DNA of 64,000 nt from Bos javanicus (Eukaryota > Chordata > Mammalia > Artiodactyla > Bovidae). How positions within the stretch are numbered: position 1 is the first letter of the stretch; each line of letters starts with the position of its first letter. The stretch is from contig NC_083876.1 in assembly GCF_032452875.1 (NCBI RefSeq), positions 8,370,001 to 8,434,000 of the forward strand. The letters run 5' to 3'. A model generated the notes under the pieces. That model saw only the letters and a program-made list of their open reading frames with translations, searched no databases and was not told the origin of the DNA. Position numbers and translations under genes: made by a program. Positions 11,807 through 23,727 of this stretch are shown piece by piece.

Positions 11807-13482
11807 CCATTTAGCCAGTCTTTATCTTTTGGTTGGAGCATTTAACCCATTTACATCTAAGGTAATTATTGATAAATATGATCCCATTACCATTTACTTT
11901 GTTGTTTTTGGTTCATTTTTTATAAACCTTTACTTTGTTTCCTGTCTAGAGAAGATCCTTTAGCATTTGCTGAAGAATTGGTTTGGTGGTGCTGAATTCT
12001 CTCAGCTTTTGTTTGTCTGTAAAGCTTTTGATTTCTCCTTAATATCTGAATGAGATCCTTGCTGGTTAGAGTAATCATGGTTGTAGGTTTTTCTCTCTCA
12101 TCATTTTAAGTATGTCCTGCAATTCCCTTCTGGCCTGAAGAGTTTCTATTGAAAGATCAGCTGTTATCCTTATGGGGATCCCCTTGTGTGTTATTTGTTG
12201 CTTTTCTCTTGCTACTTTGAATATTTGCTCTTTGTGTTAGATCTTTGTTAGTTTGATTAATATGTGTCTTGGGGTGTTTCACCTTGGGTTTATCCTCTTT
12301 GGGACTTTCTGGGTTTCTTGGGCTTGGGTGGCTATCTCCTTCCCCATATTAAGGAAATTTTAATTTATTTATATTTATTTATTTCCTCAAGTATTTTCCC
12401 AAGCCCTTTCTTTTTGTCTTCTTCTTTTGGGACTCCTATGATTCTAGTGTTGCGGTGTTTAACGTTGTCTCAGAAGTCTCTGAGGTTGTCTTCATTTATT
12501 TAAATTCTCTTTTTTTCCCTCTCTGCTTCATTTATTTCCACTATTCTCTCTTCCACTCCACTTATCCTCTCTTTTGCCTCAGTTATTCTACTGTTGGTTC
12601 CCTCCAGAGTGCTTTTGATCTCAGTTATTGTATCATTCATTATTCATTGATTCTTCTTTATTTCTTATAGATCCTTGTTAAACATTTCTTGCACCTTCTC
12701 AATCCTTATCTCTAGTCTATTTATCTGTAACTCCATTTTGTTTTGAAGATTTTGGATCATCTTCACTATCATTATTCTGAATTCCTTTTCAGGTAGACTT
12801 TCCATCTCTTGTTTGGTTTGGTGTTTTTTTTTGTTTTTTTTTTTGTTTGTTTGTTTTTATATCATGTTCCTTTACCTGCATTTTGTTTAGGTTGCTGTCT
12901 TTGGGGTGTCCTTTCTGCAGGATGGAAGTTTGTGGTTCCCCTTAATTGTGGAGTCTGCTCCCTGTGGATGGGGTTGGACTAATGGCTTGTCAAGGTTCCC
13001 CAGTTTGTATTCTGTTGGTTAGAGCTGGATCTCTTCTCTCTGGAGTGCAAAAAAGTGCCCAGTGGTGAATTTGGGCATGTCTATGGGTTTGGTATGGCTT
13101 TGGGCAGTCCGTCTTTTAATGGTCAGGGTTGTGCTCCTGTTTTGCTGGAGAATTAGTGTGGTGTGTCTTGCACTGGATCTTGTTCGCTCTTGGGTGGAGC
13201 TTGGTTTCAGTGTAGGTGTGGAGACTTTGGGGTGAACTCGTGTCTATTAATGTTCCCTGGAGTCAGGAGTTCTCTGATGTTTTGGAGTTAACTCTCTTGC
13301 TTCTGGCTTTTGGTCCTTCTCTTACAGTAGCTTCAAGACTTCTCCATCTATATAGCATAGAAGATAAAACCCCTAGGTTATTGGTGAAACAATTCTCCAC
13401 AGCCAGGAACACCAAGAGAGATTCACAGTTACACAGAGAAGAGAAGAGGGAAGAGGGAGATAGATGTAACCTGGAGGAGAAA

Positions 13483-13699
13483 GTGAAATGAAGTGAAGTC
13501 ACTCAGTCGTGTCTGACTCTTTGCGACCCCATGTACCAGACCCCAGCCTACCAGGTTCCTCCATCCATGGGATTTTCAAGACAAGAATACTGGAACGGTT
13601 TGCCATTTCCTTCTCCAGGCGATCTTCCTGACCCAGGGACTGAACCCGGGTCTCCCACATTGTAGGCAGACGTGTTACCATCTGTGCCACCAGGGAAGT
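13483..13699 (-). mobile_element. Bov-tA SINE nested in L1-BT 5' UTR
   Basis: A reverse-orientation SINE from gtgaaatgaagtgaagtcac to caccagggaagt. It has a perfect 12-bp TSD, ctggaggagaaa, at 13471-13482 and 13700-13711. It is younger than the L1 that hosts it. Confidence 0.95.
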
Positions 13700-14022
13700 C
13701 TGGAGGAGAAAAGGGAGAGTCAAAAGGGAAGAGAGCAATCTAGCCAGTAATCAAATCCTTAAGTTAAAATGGATACTGAAGATTAGATTCTTAGAGGTAC
13801 AAAATTTATAGCAAATATTGAAAAACAAAGATTAAAAACCTAGAATAGAGTTTAGACTCTCAAAAATACAATATAAAAATATAAAAGATAATCACAAAAG
13901 TTTTAAAAAATATGTATGGAATTTGTTTTTTTAAAGTAGGTTTTTTGAAAAGCTTAAAAATGAAAGTTAAAGGAGTTATAAATAACTAAAATGTTTTTAA
14001 AAAAATTAAAAAGTGATCATAG

Positions 14023-14144
14023 GCTGGATGTGAGTTTGAGTGAACTCAGGGAGTTGGTGATGGACAGGGAGGCCTGGCGTGCTGTGATTCATGGGGTCGC
14101 AAAGAGTCGGACACGACTGAGCAACTGAACTGAACTGAACTGAA
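14023..14144 (+). mobile_element. Short BovB 3' end nested in L1-BT 5' UTR
   Basis: About 120 bp of the BovB terminus in plus orientation: gttggtgatggacagggagg, the gtcgcaaagagtcggacacg block and the (ctgaa)n tail. It is severely 5'-truncated. The flanking AT-rich sequence belongs to the L1 5' UTR. Confidence 0.88.
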
Positions 14145-15691
14145 TAATAAAAATATATCTAGGGATTTCTCTGGAGCTGTTGTGGGCAGTGTGGGGTCAG
14201 GTCAGTGTCAGATAGTCCCTTGTTCTGGCTTGTACTTGTTCTCAAGGTCTATAGGTGCCCATCAAATACACAGTCTCCAGTATTAAATGCAGGGTTTTAA
14301 TCTGTTGCACTTGTAACTTCTACAGCAGTCCCCTCTTTGTTTATTTTGGCTTCCTCTGTTTGCAAGTCTCTTCAGTGTCTAATTTCTGCCCTGAGACAAG
14401 AGGGCAAAGGTGGCCACTCATTTAGTCTTACTTGTTCAGTTGTGTTGTGGGGCAGGAGGGACAGTGCAAACAAATAATGCTGGCATGTGTGGGGAGTGCT
14501 CACAGTGGAAGGACCATGCCACACCCCAAGGCAACGTGTGCTTCCCGGGTCTACACTGCTTAGGCTCCAGGGTGCACTGCAAGGGCACTGTTCCAAGTGG
14601 TCCCTGCATTTCATGTACTTCCCAGGTCTAAGCTGCTCAGGGTCTCAGGTGCTCTGCAAGGGCATAGACCTGGATGTGCTGTGTGTTTTGTGCCCTTCCC
14701 AGGTCTGAGCAGCTCAGGCGTCCAGGTGCTTGGAGAGTGCACTGTCCCAGGTGAGACGTGTGTCGTAATCACCTCCCCAGTCTGGGTCACTCGAATTCCC
14801 GGGGTGTGTCCTGAGAGCACAGTTCTAGATGTGTCTCCTCTGGAGAGCTGGTCTCAGCCTGTGACACTCCTGGCAAGGGTCAACCGTCCAGCATCCCGGG
14901 AAGACATGATTAGCAACTGGGAGCCTGCTCACAGTTTGTGGAAGATGAGGTCTCTGAGGCTGAGACTGCAGCAGCCCCTTGCCTTCTGGCTCTGGCTGTC
15001 ACTCACCTGCCTTTCTGCCTCCAGGGAGGGAGGGCCCTGTATGCAACTGGCTTGCTCTCCTTTGGTATTTGCTCTATCCTTTGTTCTGTGAGTGTGCCAG
15101 GGGTCACTGTGCATCATTAGAGCCTTTCGCAGGAAAGCTTTTTTTCTTTTTTTGTCTTTCTGGCAATCTCATCATTTTGGTTGCTATCTCACATTAGTTC
15201 CCTCAGATTGTCCTCAGGGCAATCAGGCCTGATCCTTACCCTAAGGACCGATGATGCAGCCCACGCCTGCCTGCCCACCCCCAACTCACTGATATTTGAC
15301 GTGAGCATCTGGGCCACTTCTCCTTCTCTGCTTGTATTTGCAGTTAGGTGTGTATTCTGTGGGTTTTCTTTTTTTTTTTCTCTCCTGGTTATGTTGCCCT
15401 CTGAGACTCCAAAACTCCCCACAGACAAGCCTGTGAGAGGGTTTCATACTGTGAGGAAACTTCTCCTCCTTCACAACTCCCTCCCTAGGATGAGTCTCCA
15501 TCCCTAAATCTTTTGTCACTGTTTTTCTCTTTTATATTTTGTCCTGCCTCCTTTTGAAGAGATTGGGCTGCCTTTCTGGGCTCCCAGTGTCCTCTGCCAG
15601 GGTTCAGAATTTGTTTTGTGAAAGTTGGTCAGCATTTGAATGATCTTTTGATGAATTTGTGGGGGAGAAACCGGTCTTCCCATCCTATTCC

Positions 15692-15703
15692 TCTGCCATC
15701 TTG
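15692..15703 (-). promoter_or_regulatory. L1 5' terminus with YY1-like CAAGATGGC motif
   Basis: The first bases of the L1-BT 5' UTR on the minus strand read CAAGATGGCAGA. In human L1 a YY1 site with the same AAGATGGC core at the extreme 5' end directs the transcription start. That the ruminant motif has the same role is inference. Its presence shows that this copy reached its 5' end. Confidence 0.4.
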
Positions 15704-15728
15704 AATGCTGAGTTTTAAACCAGCTTTT

Positions 15729-16205
15729 TCATTCTCCTCTTTCACCTTCACTGAGATGCTTTTTTAGTTCCTCTTCATTTTCTGCCATAAGGGTTGTGTC
15801 ATCTGCATATCTGAGATTATTTATATTTCTCCCAACAATAGTAATTCCATCTTGCGGTTCATCCAGTCCAGCATTCTGTATGATGTACTCTGCATATAAG
15901 TTAAATAAGCAGGGTGACAATATACAGGCTTGATGTACTCCTTTCCTGATTTGGAACCAGTCTGTTGTTCTGTGTCCAGTTCTACCTGTTGCTTCTTGAC
16001 CTGCATACAGGTTTCTCAGGAGGCAGGTAAGGTTGTCTGATATTCTCATTTCTTTAAGAATTTTCCACAGTTTGTTGTGATCCACACATTCAAAAGCTTT
16101 ATAATAGTCAATGAAGCAAAAATAGATGTTTTTCTGAAATTCTCTTGCTTTTTTATGATCCAAAGGATGTTGGTAATTTGATCTCTGGTTCCTCTGCTTT
16201 TCCAC
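15729..16205 (-). pseudogene. BovB reverse-transcriptase palm remnant
   Basis: 158 codons are open on the minus strand. Motif A is F-I-D-Y-Y-K-A-F-E and keeps the catalytic Asp. Motif B reads V-H-Q-A-C-I-L-S-P and has Ala where RTs normally have Gly. Motif C is L-R-Y-A-D-D-T. It begins in the fingers (R-N-Q-R-S-N-Y-Q-H-P) and ends where the inserted L1 splits BovB. The Q-A substitution would be expected to hurt activity even if the frame were continuous. Confidence 0.88.
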
Positions 16206-16209
16206 ATAA

Positions 16210-16961
16210 AGACTAATATTGCTTATGAACTTGGAATGTTAGGTCCTTGAACAAAGCTATATTGTAAGTGGTCAAACAGGAGATGGCAGGTATGAACATC
16301 AACATTTTAGGAATCAGTGAACCAAAATGGACAGGAATGAGTGAATTTAATTCAGATGACCATTGTATCTACTACTGTGGACAAGAATCCATTAGAAGAA
16401 ATGCAGTAACCCTCATAGTCAACAAAAGAGTGCAAAATGCAGTATTTTATTTCAATTCTTTTCCAAGGCAAACCATTCAGTGTCACAGTAATCCAAGTCT
16501 ATGTCCCAACCACTAATGCTGAAGAAGCAGAAGTTGAACAGTTATATGAAGACCCACAAGATCTTCTAGAACTAACACTAAAAAAGTGTGTCCTTTTCAT
16601 CATAGGGGACTGGAATGCAAAAGTAGGAACTCAAAAGATATCTGGAGTAACAGGCAAATTTAGCCTTGGAGTACAAAATGAAGCAGGGCAGAGGCTAACA
16701 GAGTTAGGTGAAAAAAACGCACTGGTCATAGCAAACATCTCTTACAACAACACAAGAGAGACAGTACACATACACATCACCAGATGGTAAGTACAGAGAC
16801 CAGATTGATTCTATTCTTTGCAGCCAAAGATGGAGAAGTTCTATACAGTCAGCAAAAACAAGACTGGCAGCTGACTGTGGCTCAGATCATGAACTCCTTA
16901 TTGCCAAATTCAGACATAAATTGAAGAAAGTAGGGAAAACCGATAAGCCATTATGTATCAG
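16210..16961 (+). pseudogene. BovB APE endonuclease remnant (inverted half)
   Basis: On the plus strand the endonuclease is split over overlapping frames (16268-16516 and 16437-16790) by a frameshift near 16440-16510. The first frame has I-L-G-I-S-E-P-K-W-T-G (catalytic Glu). The second has F-I-I-G-D-W-N-A-K-V-G (catalytic Asp/Asn). The terminal D-C-G-S-D-H-E-L (catalytic His) follows near 16875-16900, after further stops. All catalytic landmarks are visible, but no single frame holds them. The domain continues past the inserted BovB at 17788 with the linker. Confidence 0.85.
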
Positions 16962-17787
16962 CTCAGTTCAGTTGCTTAGTCATGTCTGACTCTTTGTGAC
17001 ACCAGGCCTCCCCATCCATCACCAACTCCCGGAGCTTGCTCCAACTCATTTCCATTGAGTTAGTGATGCTATCCAACCATTACATCCTCTGTCATCCCCT
17101 TCTCTTCCTGCCTTCAATGTTTCTCAGCATCAGGGTCTTTTCCAAAGAGTCAGTCCCTCGCATCAGGTGGCCAAAGTATTGGAGCTTCAGCTTTAGCATC
17201 AGTCCTTCCAATGAATATTCAGGACTGATTTCCTTTAGGATGGACTGGTTTGATCATCTTACAGTCCAAGGGACTCTCAAGAGTCTTCTCCAATACCAAA
17301 ATCAATTGATCAAAAGCATCAATTCTTCAATGCTCAGCTTTCTTTAGAGTTCAACTTTCATATCCATACATGACTACTGGAAAAACCATAGTTTTGACTA
17401 GATGGACATTTATTGGGAAAGTAATGTCTCTGCTTTTTAATATGCTGCCTAGGTTTTTCATAACTTTTCTTCCAAGGAGCAAGTGTCTTTTAATTTCATG
17501 GCTGCAGTCTCCCTCTGCAGTGATTTGGAGCCCCAAAAATAAAGTCTGTCACTGTTTCCATTGCTTCCCTATCTATCTATTTGCCATGAATTGATGTGAT
17601 CAGATATCATGATCTTAGTTTTCTGAATGTTGAGTTCTAAGCTGGCTTTTTCACTCTCGTCTTTCACTTTCATCAAGAGGCTTTTTAGTTCCTCTTTGCT
17701 TTCTGCCAAAAGGGTGGTGTCATCTGCATATCTGAGGTTATTGATATTTCTCCTGACAATCTGGATCCCAGCTTGTGCTTCATACCA
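16962..17787 (-). mobile_element. BovB 3' fragment inserted in the inverted BovB half
   Basis: A minus-strand BovB 3' end (about 0.83 kb), from agctcagttcagttgcttag to the RT palm region (rc of atctgaggttattgatattt), where it stops near ccagcttgtgc. The interrupted BovB reads ..aagccatt before and ..accattcaggtatgacc after, so this copy is the younger one. A shared ccatt at the edges is a weak TSD candidate. Confidence 0.88.
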
Positions 17788-18234
17788 TTCAGGTATGACC
17801 TAAATCAAATCCCTTAAGAATTGTACAGTGGAAGTGACAAATAGATTCAAGGGGTTAGGTCTGATAGACAGAGTGCCTGAATGACTATGGACAGAGGTAT
17901 GTAACATTGTTCAGGAGGCAGTGATCAAAAGTATCCCCAGTTAAAAAGAAATACAAAAAACCAAAATGCTTGTCTGAGGAAGCCTTGCAAATAGCTGAGG
18001 AAAGAAGAGAAGAGAAAGGCAAAGGAGAAAAGGAAAGATATACCCATCTGAATGCAGTGTTACAAAGAATAGCAAGGAGAGATAAGAAAGCCTTCCTATG
18101 TGAACAAGAAATAGGTGGAGATTATGATGACAGGACTTGACATGGGCCCACTTAATTCTCGTTAAGTCAGTCTTTTAATATCCTTTATCCTTTAATATCC
18201 TTTATACCACATTGCTTATGCTAACGTACAAAAC

Positions 18235-18412
18235 TGTTAGTGTTAGTAGCTCAGTCCTGTCCGACTCTTTTTGACCCCATGGACTGAAACCTGCCAGGCT
18301 TCTCCACCCATGGGATTTTCCAGGCAAGAATGGACCTTCTCAACCCAGGGATCAAATCTGTGCCTGCATTGCAGGCAGACTCTTTATGGTCTGAGCCCTG
18401 AGGGAAGCTAAC
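18235..18412 (-). mobile_element. Bov-tA SINE (diverged)
   Basis: A reverse-orientation SINE, from gttagtgttagtagctcagt to a decayed tRNA head (ctgagccctgagggaagc). Internal deletions near ccaggcaagaatggacc remove part of the body. Confidence 0.85.
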
Positions 18413-19726
18413 AAAGAAAAAGAGATGTTAAATCAAGCAGATTTTCTGTTTTGCTAGTGGTTAGAGAAATATATCAGGTCTTAGATCACACATGCATTAA
18501 ATTGGTTTGTTTTTCTTTCTTTTCCATTTATAAACTATGTTGTATGATAGATGTTGAATGGCAAATGACATTATTCAAGTCTAAAAATCTAATGTTTATT
18601 ACTGAGAATTCAGCCCAGGAGAGATTTTAAAACTTGCCTATCTCCATACATTTTAAGCTTTGAGTTCTATTTTGCTTTTCAAATCTCTTAATCTGAAAAG
18701 TGAACTCTCCTGGGTAGAAATGAGGCTTTCAAAATTTGAAACGAATACTTAAACTTTGACAGAGAAGGTCCAAATTTCCTCAATAATCCAAAGAGCTTTC
18801 TTAACCCAAGTTTTGAAAACCTGGACCTACCTAACATCAAAGAATAAGTTTGTCCTTGTGAATGTAACTGACATCTTTTATTTGTGTCTCATAGTAGATT
18901 TGATTATTAAAGTAATAATGGTTAACTACTATGCTTTATGAAAAATATTAAAACCCAGTTATAACTTGAAATTGTCCTCATCAGAACTCTAAAAAGCTCC
19001 AAATGAAGGTGTAGCGGTTTTAATAGTTTCTGGATAGGCTATGAGGTCTTGTTATTTTATGGATGCCAGGGCACAAGTGAGTAAGAGGGGTAGGATAACT
19101 TCTATCTTATCTCAGCCTCTAAGTAAAAATAGTCTTCCCACACTGCCAACATCTATGGCAATCTCATACATTTAAAACTGTTCTGACCTTTCCTTGAAGT
19201 TTTTTTCCTTGAAATTCTTACTTACTTTCAGTTGTGTTAATTTTAGCTGGCAAGATTAAATTCACTGGAGTCTGAGAGGGGTGATTTTTAATTAACTGCT
19301 CCAAGGAAAGGGACTATGACTCCATGGAGATTTCTGTGGGACCCATTTGGACCATTGTCTCAGTGCACAGCAGCTGAGATGGAGGATTAATTGTCCTGCT
19401 CTCAGAGCAATGGCTTAAAAAATTGCATTAGTTGAGTAGAATATTCCTTTGAAAGGCACAGATGTATGTTAAAATAAAAATAACCCCACACACCAGCATT
19501 TCATTTAAGGAGAGACTTTATTCAGAAGGATTATTGCAAGAGAGAAGACTAAGAGCTACTGTGGTAGGGAGGATGTCCCCACTGTCAGATCTGCTAACCA
19601 GAGGGGGCCTGCTCCAGGAAAGTGGATGGATGTCAAGATGGGCTGGACACGGCAGTGAGAGGACAGTAGGTCGGAGGAGGCGTTACTGGGGGTGGGCCTA
19701 CTCTTGGGGAGGACCTGATGCAGGCT
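18413..19726. other. Intergenic, mostly unique
   Basis: No gene is supported. Around 19480-19720 there is a moderately G-rich block with aagactttattcag-type wording. It could be part of an old reverse-orientation LTR interrupted by the next BovB, but I cannot assign a family. Confidence 0.4.
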
Positions 19727-20284
19727 GTTGTTACTGTTTAGTCTCTAAGTCATGTCCGACTCCTTGCAACCCCATACACTGCAGTATGCCAGGCTTCCTT
19801 GTCCTTCACTATCTCCCAGAGTTTTCTCAAACTCATGTCCAGTGAGTTGGTGATGCCATCCAACCATCTCATCCTCTATTGCTTCCTTCTCCTCCTGCCC
19901 ACAATCTTTCCCAGCATCGGGGTCTTTTCTAATAAGTTGGCTCTTCGCATCAGGTGGCCAAAGAACTGGGGCTTCAGCTTTAGCAACAGTCCTTCCAATG
20001 AATATTCAGGGTTGATTTCCTTTTAGGATTGACTGGTTTGATCTCCTTGCAATCCAAGGGACTCTCAAGAGTCTTCTCCAGCATCACAATGCAAAAGTAT
20101 CAGTTCTTCAGTGCTCAGCCTTCTTTATCCATACATGACTACTGGAAAAACCATAGCTGTGACTGTATGGACTTTTGTCGGCAAAGTAATGTCTCTGCTT
20201 TTTAATATGCTGTCTAGGTTTGTCATAGCTTTCCTTCCAAGGAACAAGGGTGTTTTAATTTCATGGCTGCAGTCACTGCCAGCT
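19727..20284 (-). mobile_element. BovB 3' fragment
   Basis: A minus-strand BovB 3' end from tgttgttactgtttagtctc to the ggctgcagtcactgcc segment. It encodes the C-terminal domain in broken frames and is 5'-truncated at about 20284. Confidence 0.9.
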
Positions 20285-20935
20285 GATGGTGAACCAAAGT
20301 TCAAGGGCCTGGGGGAAGGAGAGAAACCTAACCAAATTTGATCAAATCAGATTCATGGGCATTTTGCTTCAATTAGTAGAGACAAAGCAGGTTAGCCAAT
20401 CATTTACGAGGCAGAGTGAGAATTTGGAAGGTCTTTGTCTGTCTAATCATAGGTAAACAAAGGCAGTATCCCTGAACTATATACTGAAGTCATACAGGGA
20501 AGAGTGAGTCTTTTCACTTAGTTTCCCAAACACAAAAAGCTGGAGGTTAAGCTATCTTGACCACAGCTGTTTCCCAGGATCTTTTGGGGAAAGTTCAACA
20601 TTGTCAACAGATACATGTCATAATCAGTGGGTTTTTTTTCCCTCTATTGTACGTAGCCAGAACAAACTTCACAGGAGCTTCTCTTACTCTGTGGTAACCA
20701 GAATCCTAACCTGGCCTCCCAAGATCCCGGCTTGTCTGTGCAAGCACTGTGTGTATCCCCTCCCCTTGTGAATGGATAAGACTGAATGTGGGAGATCTCA
20801 TTCCCAGGGTTATGTTACTTTATTTGGCAAAAAAGATTCTTACAGTGGTCATGAAGGTCCATAATCAATTTGCGTCTTCCCTCCATCAGAAAGAATGCAA
20901 GAAATCTTCCTGTCAATCAGATTTTAGCGTATCAG
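20285..20935. other. Intergenic with a possible ancient repeat
   Basis: From about 20745 to 20900 the wording (atcccctccccttgtgaatg, gggagatctcattcccag, ggttatgttactttatttgg, tccataatcaattt) looks like an old dispersed mammalian repeat. I do not assert a family. The rest is unrecognised. Confidence 0.35.
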
Positions 20936-21153
20936 TCAGTTCAGCCGCTCAGTCGTGTCTAACTCTTTGCAACCCCATCAACTGTAGCACACCAGGCCTC
21001 CCTATCTGTCACCAACACCCGGAGCTTGGTCAAACTCATGTCCATTGAGTCAGTGATGCCATCCAACCATCTCATCCTCTGTCATCCCCTTCTCCTCCTG
21101 CCTTCAATCTTTCTCAGCATCAGGGTCTTTTCCAATGAGTCAGCTCTTCGCAT
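20936..21153 (-). mobile_element. Short BovB 3' fragment
   Basis: 218 bp of the BovB terminus in minus orientation, from tcagttcagccgctcagtcg to gagtcagctcttcgcatg. It is severely 5'-truncated. Confidence 0.9.
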
Positions 21154-21464
21154 GTCTCCCCACTAAGTTTCTGTATCTTTTTCTTGCTCTGCAGAGTATG
21201 GGCAGCTCAACATAAACACTCATCTTGTGCTGTACGAGATTAAATTGGAACTAAAAAGTTGAAAACAGAGCAAACACTTTGCTTCACCCAGCAGTGAGAA
21301 GTTCCACTCTGCACTGCCATTGAGTCTTTTGCATCACTGAGCCTCACGTTAAAAATGAGTGAGATATGTTTCTTAAGTTCTTAAGTATGGAGTTACCAAA
21401 AATGGGAAATAAAAGGCACTCGCTGAGTGGGAACAGCTGGTTGATTGTGGGTCCTTCAACACCT

Positions 21465-21610
21465 TCTTTTCAGGCTCTGTGTTTCTGGGCAAGTTCTAAA
21501 CTTCTCTGTGTCTCCTTTCTTGTCTGCAAAGTAGGAACAATGATACTGTACTCTTGTGAGGTTATAAGGATTGATAAAATAATCTGTTTCTTTGTATAAT
21601 ATCTATATGG
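21465..21610 (+). repeat. MIR SINE fragment (ancient)
   Basis: MIR core wording is in order: tctgggcaagttctaaactt, ctctgtgtctcctttcttgt, ctgcaaagtaggaacaatga, gaggttataaggattgataa. Plus orientation, diverged as expected for a pre-ruminant repeat. Confidence 0.65.
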
Positions 21611-22812
21611 CTTAACTAGCAGAATAACTGCTTGTTGTAATTACACAAAAAAAGGCATTCATAAATAAGCAATAAAAGATTTTAGTTTTGTGGTTTGTGT
21701 TAATTTCCCCCCTTGATTTGAATGCACTCTTAGTGTAAAATTCCTGATGTTTTGCTATTGTTTTCTCTATTGTTGCCATTGGTTGTTTGTATTGGTTACC
21801 TTGGGATTTTATTTTGTTTTACTTCATTGCTTTCATTCTGTTTTTTTATTTCCAGTAGAGATGTAAAGGTAAAGATTTTAGAGAGTTAGACGTTTACTTT
21901 CATACCATTTTCACTCACAAAATGATTTTATTCAAGAGAAAGAACGGCATGGTGTGTTTAGAGGCAACAATGATAAACAAAAGAATCTGTCAGGCTGAGT
22001 GGACTTTAGTCTGAGGTTAAAAAATAGAACAAGTGTTACAGTAGGGCAGAATGGATTTGAGTGGCTTTGAATGCCTTGGCCGTTGGGGCAAAGTTGTCAG
22101 AATCGTTCTTGTAACTGCGATTTCGACTGACTTGAGAGCAGAAAGGCAAAAAATGAAATAAAATTTGAAGAAACAATTTTCCTTAAAGACCAGAAAAACA
22201 TTCACCCTTAATTCAGCTTGCTGATAATGCTTCTCTTTTTCCCTAGGGGGGCTGTAACCTAGGAAGCCTTCTCAAGTGAATTTATGAGTTCCAATTTGGT
22301 TTCCACTGGCTACATTAGATTTGCTGCTCAATTAAAAACATTGTCTGCCCATTCCACTATCAAAATGAACACAAGAGCAACTGTATAAATGTTAAATGTT
22401 AGAAAAATGTTTGGAATTTGTATTTGGTATTAAATAAGAGCTACTACAAGCTGGCTCATGCCTGGACAACCAAGAGCTTCAGAAAACACTCTTTTAGAAA
22501 GATAGATCTACGGTCTTAAAGTGTAGACACTGAAATCCCTTTGTCATTGAAGGTTCTCAATCAGAGAATTGAAACTGTATCGCAAAAGGGAGTTTGGATA
22601 TTAAAAAAAGCCAGCATCATGTTTTCTTTGGATATCCAGATGTATGAGGGGGAAACAAAAAGACTGTCAGAGGTACACAGAGGAGGAAGGCATGGAGCTA
22701 TTCCTCAGGGGCTTGTCTGCTGTCACCCCTCTAATAAAGGACTTCTCCTTCAGGGCCCAACCCAGGGCCGTGCTCAGGACAGACCCTCTATTTGCCTTCA
22801 CTCACTCACTCA
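21611..22812. other. Intergenic, no feature seen
   Basis: AT-rich unique sequence. The frame at 22541-22812 has no recognisable motif and runs into SINE sequence, so it is not called a gene. Confidence 0.5.
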
Positions 22813-22852
22813 CTGTAAGTCACTTCAGTCGTGTGCGACTCTGTGCGACGCT
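22813..22852 (-). mobile_element. Bov-tA SINE stub
   Basis: About 40 bp of the SINE 3' terminus (taagtcacttcagtcgtgtg) in reverse orientation, then unrelated sequence. It is preceded by a short (cact)n run. Confidence 0.65.
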
Positions 22853-23727
22853 ATGATTATTTGCTACATCTGTGATTACATTAATAAAAGGAGTCCAGTG
22901 TTAGCTCATAATCAATGGGGATATTTATGAGATTTGTTGTCAAATCCCATTTGGATGTGTGTGTGTGTGACAATACATATGAAGTTCTGGCTACAGAGGC
23001 TCCAATCCAGGCATTTCATCCCAGCCTTTCCTCAGCACAGATGAGATACGGGTGTAGGCGGGCAGAATAATTAATTCACTGCAGATGACAAAACCCTGAC
23101 CGCAATGTATGCTCAAGTTTATTGTCTATGCAGGTAACTTTAGTTATTATTATGCATTTTCAGAGCACTTTATAATTAAGCTTCAGATGAAACTCTCTAT
23201 GGAAATGACTCATCTTACAGAACTAGATTTCTATTTGTTTTTTTTCTTTTCTTTTTCTCATGATATTTTAGTTTCCCCTACCTGTATTTTATGACATTCC
23301 CCACTGCTATAAACTATGCTCCTACTTCATTTTTCAGCCTTTCCATTAATTTGACTCCTCATTCAGATTCCTTAATAAAAATGCTAATTATGATCATATC
23401 TAATAGTGACTGGGAAGGCACTCCACCACCTCCTTCCTCCCTCCAGCTGGACCCACTCACATCCATCATAAGGGTTTGGTTTGTCAGCCAGATTGCAGTA
23501 TTCCCAGCTGCCCTTTCTCCAAGCCCGCTAAACCCATTTTGGGAAATAAATCCAATTCACAAGACACTCTATCAATTATTCCAGAAAACCTCAGATGCAG
23601 AGGCACATTGTGTGTATTTTCTAATGCAATATCTTTGGGAGAGAACCAAAGCTGAAGATGAAACCGAATTTATTCTTACCTGTTCTCACAGTATTTTACT
23701 TATTGCTCCTACATGTACAATTCGAGC
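22853..23727. other. Intergenic, no supported gene
   Basis: It contains a long chance frame (23291-23881) that runs into the next SINE. No domain, signal peptide or splice context is visible. Confidence 0.45.

Larger units (their letters stand above)
9787..15703 (-). mobile_element. L1-BT LINE, intact 5' end, most of the RT deleted
   Basis: The minus strand carries, in element order: a 5' UTR from CAAGATGGCAGAGGAATAGG at 15703 down to about 12800; ORF1 at about 12790-11950; an inter-ORF gap; the ORF2 endonuclease (11806-11300); and the linker to about 10635. It then jumps to the ORF2 C-terminus, 3' UTR and poly(A) at 9787. The junction near 10630 removes nearly the whole RT domain. The target is BovB: ttgaacgctgggttt (9772-9786) and ttgaatgctgagttt (15701-15715) are a 15-bp TSD with two changes. 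A SINE and a BovB tail lie in its 5' UTR. Without RT it cannot be autonomous. Confidence 0.9.
9137..18105 (-). mobile_element. 5'-inverted (twin-primed) BovB, split by two later insertions
   Basis: One BovB insertion in four pieces. The 3' half is on the minus strand at 9137-9786 and 15704-16206 (C-terminal domain, then RT). It is followed by the 5' half on the plus strand at 16207-16961 and 17788-18105 (APE endonuclease, then linker). The 5' end of the inverted part abuts the RT part, which is the geometry of twin priming. The duplication aagaaataggt at 9127-9137 and 18106-18116 brackets the whole. It also resembles the BovB linker itself, consistent with microhomology-primed second-strand initiation. 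The interrupting elements are an L1-BT (9787-15703) and another BovB (16962-17787). Confidence 0.82.

Noticed and set aside
14597..15091. 164-codon open frame on the plus strand
   Set aside because: It lies antisense within the L1-BT 5' UTR, which is GC-richer and so accumulates long chance frames. No domain is recognisable.
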